Assembly (NCBI GenBank): GCA_002633005.1
Contig: NMRA01000129.1
Span: 90,133-154,132 of the forward strand
Origin: Phoronis australis
Lineage: Eukaryota; Phoronida; Phoronidae
Direction: 5' to 3'
DNA length: 64,000 nt
Positions 55,987-64,000 of this stretch are shown here, one piece after another. The translations under genes and the position numbers were made by a program. The first letter of the stretch is position 1; the number at the start of each line of letters is the position of its first letter. The notes under the pieces were generated by a model. The model had not been told where the DNA came from, ran no database searches, and was given only the letters and a program-made list of their open reading frames with translations.

Positions 55987-56804
55987 GCTCACGTGTGGAG
56001 AATTTGCTGCTAACACTTTTATAGTCAAGCTTATTGCATGGACCTGGTCTGGGTGGTCAGTGCTTCAGTTATTGTAATATAAAATTGGCATTGCGCACGT
56101 TCTCCTTTGCTATCCCTCCATCTACCCCCCGACCCACCCTACCTGCCCGACGTTTGCGTACAGTTAACGTAAATCCTGCTCTTTGGGGGTAGTTAGAAAT
56201 AGTGTGTATTGATAGGTCGACGGCACTGCCCAACTGTTGTTCTAAAGGATCGTCTCTAAAATCTGTGAGACATTTTTTTTTCTTCAGTACACCGAAGCAG
56301 GTCTCACTAGCTTTACTCCCAAATTCTGTCTGGCCATATCGTAAATTTCTTCCCAAGTTACAATATTGCTCTTATATACCTATTGGCTAACAAAAAAACA
56401 ATTTTATCCAATCATATCCTTAGCTGATATTGTGCTTTTGGAAACCCGAGTTCTTCAACTTGATCAGTGGTCGTGAAACTAAAGAAATAGCGTCAACACA
56501 CTTCTCAGAACTTTGTGACTGCAAGACATTAGTTTGCACTTGTGAAAAAAATCTCTTATGAAATGGGAACAGTGAATTTAATCCCCCAATGCAACACTAA
56601 CCTCGCCGACCAATCAGTTTAATGGTCGCTGACTTCCTAGGAAGGGCTAGTATGTTATAAGTTGTAGAAAATGAAAACGAAATTATAATTTAGAAAACAA
56701 CATTTTTGAGATCTCGTCTTAAAAGTTTAATATCAAATAAAATTTAGTCATGTTATTGATATTGTTTTACTATCAGTGTGCCTTTCTTTTTTCACAATTT
56801 TACT

Positions 56805-57521
56805 ATTTATCGTAATCTATTTTGCCCGGGGTACGCCACGAGCTATGTTGCAGAGTAAAACAAGAGGAGGATTGCGAATATTGTCATTTATTATGACGTA
56901 ATAGATAAAACTAACTAAGACTCTGCAAGATGGGCATGCAAAAAACGCCCACAGGCGTGTACAATGAATAGCCCTGCAAGAGGGAACAAAACAAAAAAAA
57001 CTGCCTGAAGGGCTTAAAGGAAAAGTATAGAACATGAAAACAAAACTTGAAAAAAAAAACCTAACAGGAAATGTATACGAGGAAAGAGAAAGTGGAACCG
57101 ACACCCGGGATGGGGGGTGGGGAAAAAATGAAGAGAACGAACGTAGGTCTTGTAGATGACGAGGTAGGTGGCTGAATGAGAGACCACGTTGAACAGAACA
57201 AAGGATATATGGGCGTCCAATCAGGAGTTGCGTAGAGAAACGTATGAATACAAAAGTAGGCCCTAGAGGCTATAAATAGAGATGAGTAATGCAAAATAAA
57301 CCCTAAGGACTGGTCTCAAAATAAAGAGACAAGTGTCAAAATAATGACGATAAATGCATTTAACAAGTTAAATTTAATTTATCGTAATCTATTTTGCCCG
57401 GGGTACGCCACGAGCTATGTTGCAGAGTAAAACAAGAGGAGGATTGCGAATATTGTCATTTATTATGACGTAATAGATAAAACTAACTAAGACTCTGCAA
57501 GATGGGCATGCAAAAAACGCC
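56805..57521. mobile_element. Module flanked by 146-base direct repeats (TRIM-like or segmental copy)
   Basis: The stretch 56805-56950 recurs almost identically at 57377-57521, differing by one A in an A run. The 426 bases between contain a purine-rich GGGATGGGGGGTGGGG tract and no protein motif. Direct terminal repeats of this size around a short non-coding core fit a terminal-repeat retrotransposon in miniature, but the TG...CA ends and a primer-binding site are not evident, so a simple duplication is possible. Confidence 0.6.
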
Positions 57522-58571
57522 ATAATGGCAGCACGGAATGCTGACATCGCCCATATAATGACGTGGTCCACTTAATGACAGATTAGTGAAAAGTCAGGCT
57601 TTCTATTGTCAAAGCTAAAATTTATTGTTTTGTAATTCTTTTGGCCAATAGGGTCCTACACAACCTTAAAAAAGGTTTTGTCTTTACCGTCTTAGTTGCA
57701 TAAGGACGTAGACGTCATTGCCCTTTTCTTTAAAATTGCTAATTTATTTAAATTCAAAGCTAGAGAATAATTATGTAACAATTGGTTGTGTCAAAACCCC
57801 AGCATATGCGGGCAATGTCATTTCAAGGGTACTAAAGTTTCATGCAATTTGCTCCCTGCTTCATTATAATGAATTACCATACTATAAACCTTAATTAATG
57901 TAACATAAGTCTTCAACCTTTTCACTTGTGTAGGCTTAGTTGATGTATCCATTGATCAAATTAACAGTTTTGATTAAAAATTGATTTTTATTAAATGACT
58001 CTCCAGGAATCTGGTTATGCCAGTGTATTGTGTTAACAAACTATTACTGCATGTGGCTGTGGACTCTCAGTCTTGCGAGAACACTGACAACCATTAAAAT
58101 GCCCCCTTTGTCTGGCACCAATAGTTGTAGGTTGTAACTTTAAATTTCGCTCTCACCAGAATGGAACGGTGAAAAGTTATTAGGTTCCCAGCAACACGGG
58201 TATCAAGTGTATGTATAGGCTGACCGTATTTGAGGGTACAGAATACAGATGGTCGAGATTTTTTGCTAGTGCTATATAAGAAGACAGTCCACCCTATTTT
58301 AAATAACATTTAATAGAACTTCAGTAAAGTCTTCACTTTGAGATGAAATAATTGCTGAAATTCACATTTTTTTTCTAAAGGCCGCTTAAAGGGGGAGTAA
58401 AATTTGCCCCGTGTTGAAAATTTTGATAAAATGAAATCCATGTGGTCTTATTTTACATCAAGAAACTTGGTGGTAATGCAGCATGTAATGCAAATGACTC
58501 GTTTAAAGTCAGCTCCATTGCACTAGTCCATGTCATATGTCTAACCATGGACTATATAGAAATAGCTACCT

Positions 58572-58655
58572 ATGGCCTAACAGTTTGGGGTAGTGGGATT
58601 TGACCCCATGGTGTACCACTTCCACTAGACCGCTCTACCTGCACACTGAATGATC
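58572..58655 (-). repeat. tRNA-like repeat
   Basis: On the minus strand GGTAGAGCGGTCTAGTGG (box A-like) and ATGGGGTCAAATCCCACTAC (box B-like) are spaced as in a tRNA with a short variable region. The acceptor stem does not pair well, so I read it as a pseudogene or SINE head. Confidence 0.5.
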
Positions 58656-58817
58656 TCTTTAGATTTATGAACTTTGAAAAACACATCATTTTCTATCTTG
58701 AGAGTGTTCTAATCTAGAATGGCTGCCTGTTTTGGTTGTGATGTCCTGTTCTTCATGACCACGGGACCTTATTTTAATCCATTAGAACATGCCTTCAGTA
58801 TAAACATATTTTAACAC

Positions 58818-59050
58818 AGGAGTACTGCGTACGCCATTGCACATTTTCATAGGTGGGTCGGAAGTCTTGCGAGAATTGCAATCTCACCACTATGTGATGC
58901 GCTTGTCAATTACTGTGATTGGCTGCTGCTTGACCTTCGATCTGGGTCATGACAGCAGGTAATCGCACGCGTTGCGTAGGGGCGAGATTGTGAACCTCGC
59001 CATACTTTTGCACATCTATGAAAACATGTAATGGCATACGCAATACTCCT
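58818..59050. mobile_element. 233-base inverted-repeat MITE
   Basis: The outer AGGAGTACTGCGTACGCCAT at the left and ATGGCATACGCAATACTCCT at the right are imperfect inverses, and the match continues inward for about 70 bases (TTTTCATAG, then GCAATCTCACC against its inverse). Confidence 0.75.
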
Positions 59051-60082
59051 TCTGTCACTTCTGGTGTATTCTAGAGGTATATTCCAACAGATCGAAATAA
59101 GCTTTGTGATCGTGACATGACCAGTCCCTTTTTTGTCTTTGTGGTTGAGTGTCTGCTGCTTGAACGGTCTCAGTAATGTGTGCTTGCTGCTTCACTCCTT
59201 CCTGTCTGCATAACTAGTGCCTGGCTTGTAGTGCTTATTTCTTTACTCTAGTGCTCTGATATAGTCTCAGTGTGTCTTATCATATTCTTTCAGATTAATG
59301 CCTATTGTATTTCTTAAATTGAGAAACTCCAATGTCAGGGAGACGGAGCAATGTAGACTAGCACAGAACTTAGGCATTTAAGAGTGAAATTGTTGAAAAT
59401 TCAGGGGTGGGCATGGAGCTGACTGGATATGGTAAAAGCGATAGCTGTTGAATCTATTGTACAGTAGTTTTCAAAATAAACTGAGCGCGGATGCACGAAA
59501 CCACCACTAAATTTCATTTCTCATCAACAGAAACATGTTTCAGTTTTGGCAAGTACTCGTCAAAAGCCTTGCCCATTTGAGTTAGCTAGTCCTTTTATAA
59601 ATAAACAAGTTGTGGCTAGGCACAGTAATGTCACATTAAACTCTGAAATCCCGTTTTATTGACAAATGTTGGACCAGAAATTGCCAAAAAATGTTGGAAG
59701 AATTTCATCGAAGTTTGACTGAGTCTGACAGAATGCTGTTGACTTATGTCCAGTTTTATTTTGAGAACTACTGTAGTATCCCAAAAGTCTTGGTTTATTT
59801 CCAATTTCATATCTTTGAGTTGTCAAAACTTCTCTACAAGTTCACTTGGACTGCCTGCTTCATTGTAATGAATTACCATACTACTCCATGGGCGGGACTC
59901 AAACAATAAGAATACATGATCTTAACATGGGGAAACTTTTTGGCCAGATCATCTGTCTGCAGTGCCATGTCCTAGTCAGTTTTGTCGCATTGTATAAGTA
60001 GTGAACACTTATTTCTGTTTGTGATTATGTGCCCAGGTATTTATATGTGGGTGCATATTGACGTCATCTTTGTCTGCCAGGT

Positions 60083-60745
60083 GGTCCGGAGGTGTATCTC
60101 CTAAACCCTTCACAGGATCTTGATGAGATTTGGCAGATGTGTTCCTATGAAGGTGACGACGAATTTCGGACAGATCCGACTACTGGTGTGCCCCTACTGG
60201 CAATTTTAGTTTTTTACATAATATAAAATTTGGCAGATAGGTATCTATTAGTGAGGTGACGCTTTGCTCTCTTGTTCAGATGGATTTGAGGTATTTTGTG
60301 CCACCTAGTGGCCGTTTTTACAGTTTTCGAGTCTGTTTTTTGGCACGCGCCCTTCTGTCAACCAAACCACTCTAAGGATGATTTTAAAAATTGACACATG
60401 TTTTTATTGTGAAGAAGACGCTGACGGTGTTTTTCCGACAACTTCGACTACTGTGTCGCATCCTAGTGGCAGTTTTGTTTTGTTTTTTGCGCCTATAGCT
60501 GCATCTCCTAAATCCACTTTAGGATCGTTATTAAATTTCCCAAGTGTATATATGAAGTTGACAACGAACGGCGACTTTCAGATGGATCCGACGAACACTG
60601 CCCGTTAGTGGCAATTTCCCTTTTTCCATTTTCCTCTTTCTCTGAAGTTGCTTGACAGATTTTCATGAAATTTAATAAATTTCTTGATGGCATATTCCTG
60701 TTTTCGGATGGATTCAACATATTTTGCGCCATCTAATGGCCATTT
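60083..60745 (+). repeat. Irregular array with a CTAGTGGCAGTTTT word
   Basis: Degenerate units recur with the order: TCTCCTAAACC, GGATCTTNATGAGATTT, a TATGAAGNTGACGAC word, GATCCGACTAC, CCTAGTGGCAGTTTT. At least five CTAGTGGC-like words lie at about 60195, 60300, 60465, 60605 and 60735. A related block is at 63225-63660. Confidence 0.6.
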
Positions 60746-60994
60746 TTAGGTTGGAAAAAACACCCCTGGATGCACACTTTGTGTGGTGCATTTGTGGGCA
60801 CATTTCAATGCTCTGCATTGCTCTTGTTCATATGTAAACACTGATTGTTCTCCACTAAATCAAGTCTAGTGACTTGATGTGCTCTGTAGCAATATCCTCA
60901 TCCCAAAATCAAGAGGTGCTCGTGGCTTGAATAGCCACATTTTTTCCATTTTTTCCATATTCTTAACCTTGCCACAATAGTTACCTGTTTACAG

Positions 60995-61031
60995 GCATTC
61001 ATCCAGCGTACCTACTAATCTGGACGCCCTG
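60995..61031 (+). CDS. ECT2: Candidate ECT2 3' exon, 37 bases
   Basis: A good acceptor (TTACCTGTTTACAG) and donor (CTG|GTAAGG) bracket an open stretch reading HSSSVPTNLDAL. Its entry phase needs two carried bases, whereas exon 21 carries none, so an intermediate exon would be required. This rests on splice sites and Ser-rich content only. Confidence 0.25.
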
Positions 61032-63224
61032 GTAAGGATGCCCAATGTGTCATTTGGAGCCCAGTGTCAATCAGAATTTCATCAGTTTGGACAGCCACAT
61101 TGTAAGATCACAAGGACTACCAGTTAATGAAAGTTACATAATAGTTCAAGAGAGAAGTGTTGGCCCTTTCAAATCAGAAAGAAATATACAATTTATATAA
61201 AATGTTACGCAATGTTCTAACTAAATTGAGATGACATGTCAATCATTATTAGTGTCTTCCACTGCAGTCTCTGCTTTCTGAGGTCTGTCTCAAATAAAAA
61301 TTCAGTACTTCCGATAATATAGGGCATGGACCTTGGTTAACTCCAAACTGGTTTTTCAGAGCTGTAGTTTCATGTTTTACATCTTTTTTTAAAAACACCA
61401 AAACCAAAATAAATGTCATTAGTTGTGCAACAAGAATACACGTATTTATGTCTTTTGAGTTTGTGCCCGTTCCATGCTTTTCAATGTGTGTTTTGATGTT
61501 TTAATATGGAGAAGCAGGGACACCTGCAATTTGACTGAGATCACCAAAAACAGCGCACTCCACTCATAATTCAACCAATTTATCTGTAATATTTGGTAAG
61601 CTACTGGGCTGTTTTTGTAAATTAAGACGAAGAAGTTTTGGTCCACACACTGTTTTTAGTAAAAAAGTTACTACAGAGGAACTGTTTTTCTAAACTTAGA
61701 TGTAAAAGCCTTGGTATACACATTGTTTTGTAAAAACCTCACTGTGGTGTATTGGGGTATTACTGGTGAATGGTGGTGAGGGGTGGGGGTAACGCGCCGT
61801 TGGAATCATGGATGCCCTGGAATATTGGGAACCCCATTTTAGACACCCTATTTTCGAAATCCTGGATAAAGCCCTGCCTGTTATACTTTTATTTCAACTT
61901 GATTTCCCATTTCAAAGCCAGCACCTTGTTGTATTGCTGTGAGTCGCTATTCAGGCCCAGGACGTTTTCACAGTTGGACAAGAATTTGTCTCATCTCAAC
62001 TTTTAGAAAAAAGATCGTGCTCTTGCTTTTGACTTCAGTTTTGGGCAGTATTTATCCTCATTCTGCACTGATTATGCACAAATATAATTACTAAGCTGCA
62101 AATGATAGAAAATGTACCAAATATTGCTTCATCGCTCCTACAGGTACGCAGTATGAGCCAAGCTTAATTGACCTGAAATTTCTTAATCTTTATTTTTGTT
62201 GATAACTGAAAAATAACATTTCAGTAGTCCATCATATTGTATGCTGAATAGGTGAAAATTATGGTATTTCTATTTTCAAAACATTGAGGTGTGTAGAAGG
62301 AAGGATACAGTAAGTTCAAATCATTCACGGAGCATTGAGCGAAGCATTCTGCAGTGTCAAAAATAATGGTCCAACTTCAAAAGCTCACTGTCTTGTCCAA
62401 AATGTTCAAAATTTCATCGCGTTTTGTTGATGACAGTCGCACCATATACTTCAGATAATCAATAACAGTTGTCTTCTTGTTTACTGTTGTTGAAAATTTT
62501 GATAAAATAGAATTTTATTTTTAGACATAATGTGTTCTAATTTGAAGAAAATATTACTCTACTTGGCAAATGTGACATCGCGAGAGTTCTTCACAAAAAA
62601 TGGATTGAAATGAAACTGTTTTGTAAAAACATGTTTTGGAAGTCATGAAAGGCTGTGAATTAAGAGAAATAAATAATGAGATTGGCAGTATTCTATTACT
62701 AGTCATTTGTTATGTTGGCCAGACTAATTATTGTAATTAGACACAGGACAGATAATTGACATGTCGACATCAAATAACTACATAAGCAATTTGATATCGT
62801 TCATGGCTTCCCCTGTGGTAGGTAGGTTGTGTTTGACATCAGCAAAATGTGAAATGAATTCCCGTCAATGCTATTCTAAGTTAAAGAGTTGAGTCCAGTC
62901 TAAAGCATATTTGGGGCCCGGTAATTTTAGTTTTAGGGTATTCATCTGGGTAAAAGCCCACATTGCTTTCAAAATTTCACTTTTAAACGATCGTGCTCAT
63001 TATCTGTTTTTTGTATTGTTGGAATGGATCTTTCATTTTTCAATGACTTTTAACTTGGTGCACTTGATTGACTTCATCGGTTCCACAGCGTCAACTGGCT
63101 AAGACATGTTATTGGTTGTTGATGACGACTTCCGGCTTACAGACCAATCAGATGTTTTAGCTTCTTGACTTGGCAGAACCACCATAGTCAATCGAGTGTC
63201 GCCAGTTTTGTCATATCTGTCTGG

Positions 63225-63660
63225 GCGTCTGCTTGTAGAGTCTTAATGAGATTTGGCTTGTGTGCTCCTATGAAGCTGACGACAGATGACGATTTGTTTC
63301 ATACCACTCCGACTATCGCTGTGTCCCTGAGTGGCAGTTTTAGTTTTTTACTGTTGCCTCTGTATCTTCGTGATTTATTCAAATTTGCCAAATACCAGTA
63401 GGTTTTTATTAGAAGACAAGGATTCCTTACATTTTCGGTCGAGTTGACGATTCTGTAACACGTAGTAGCCATTTGTTAAATTTTCGAGTCCATTTTTTGC
63501 CGTCCGTCTTTTTATCTGACAAACCACCTGATGGATTATTGTGAAAATTGAAAGGTTTGTTTTTGATGAGGAGACTGCAGTTGACATTGATTTTCTGACG
63601 TATTCGACTACTCTGGCACCCCTTAATAGGGGCTTTGTTTCATTTTGCGACACGCAGGCT
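63225..63660 (+). repeat. Second CTAGTGGC-type irregular array
   Basis: GATTTGGCTTGTGTGCTCCT, a CTATGAAGCTGACGAC word, CCGACTATC and GAGTGGCAGTTTTAG follow in the same order as in the block at 60083-60745, about 3.1 kb away and in the same orientation. Confidence 0.55.
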
Positions 63661-64000
63661 AACTGACTACCATGGTTCAAAAAGTTACTAAAACCAGTCA
63701 ACAGTTAAGACCTATTTTTGATGTTTTATTGTATTTCTTCTGATAAGCTAAATATTTTGAAAAAAAAAATCACCAGTTTTGATACTCATATCATGTTTAT
63801 AGCACTGGAGTTTTTAATGGTACAAACCCCCAAACTACTGTTGTCGCAGAATTGCGACCACGGCAGTAAGAGGGTTAAGAAAATTAAATTCAAAAACATG
63901 TTTTTCAATGCATACTCATGGCTTGACGATGACCTCAGATATTTTTTAATTTCCCCTATTCAAACATGCTCGGCACTAACCCAGTCTAGTACAGTAAAAT

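Larger units (their letters stand above)
52226..64000. other. Region after ECT2 exon 21: repeats, no second gene recognised
   Basis: About 11.8 kb runs to the window edge. It holds a MITE relative (52415), a SINE (53876), a hAT-like element (54102), a minus-strand open frame (54477-54734), an inverted-repeat MITE (55096), a direct-repeat module (56805), a tRNA-like repeat (58572), an inverted-repeat MITE (58818) and irregular arrays (60083 and 63225). The ECT2 3' end must lie somewhere here or beyond; only a candidate exon at 60995 was found. The A/T-rich stretches 61100-63150 show nothing clear. Confidence 0.55.

Overview
The window is draft nuclear DNA from an animal. It has spliced genes with GT-AG introns, long introns filled with small transposons and tRNA-derived repeats, and two assembly gaps (13070-13797 and 34001-34389). 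The simple-sequence words (repeated acatgta and aggcctac), the compact intron-rich ECT2 orthologue and the repeat style suggest a marine invertebrate, perhaps a deuterostome such as an echinoderm, hemichordate or amphioxus. That is inference, and no species marker is present. All gene models were built by hand: exons were accepted only when the splice sites and reading phase agreed with the next exon.

Layout. (1) 720-5839, plus strand: the last four exons of a GT-B glycosyltransferase of the GT4 type; its 5' exons lie before the window or were not recognised. (2) 6104-16701, minus strand, convergent with the first: a seven-exon gene for a protein I do not recognise, with one or more exons missing in or near the first gap. 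(3) 18900-25379, minus strand: a complete five-exon gene of 531 codons for an SLC16 monocarboxylate-transporter-like protein. (4) 29589 to at least 52225, plus strand: an orthologue of ECT2, the RhoGEF of cytokinesis, with 21 exons covering three BRCT repeats, a basic hinge, the DH and PH domains and a basic tail. Its C-terminal exon or exons are not settled; a 37-base candidate lies at 60995-61031. In exon 18 an N and one apparently missing base break the frame, probably a sequence error.

The four genes share no evident pathway. They are ordinary unlinked animal genes.

The ECT2 introns and intergenic stretches hold the most unusual material: a 1.3-kb element with about 300-base inverted arms that each begin a THAP zinc-finger reading frame; a shortened relative 1.5 kb away; a hAT-like family whose two full copies both sit between 6-base direct repeats; a decayed hAT-type zinc-finger reading frame; a fold-back element centred on repeated AGAAATTTCT palindromes; several miniature inverted-repeat families; tRNA-like SINEs; a LINE 3' tail; and irregular arrays carrying a CTAGTGGC word. 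No CRISPR array, operon or functional tRNA/rRNA gene is visible.
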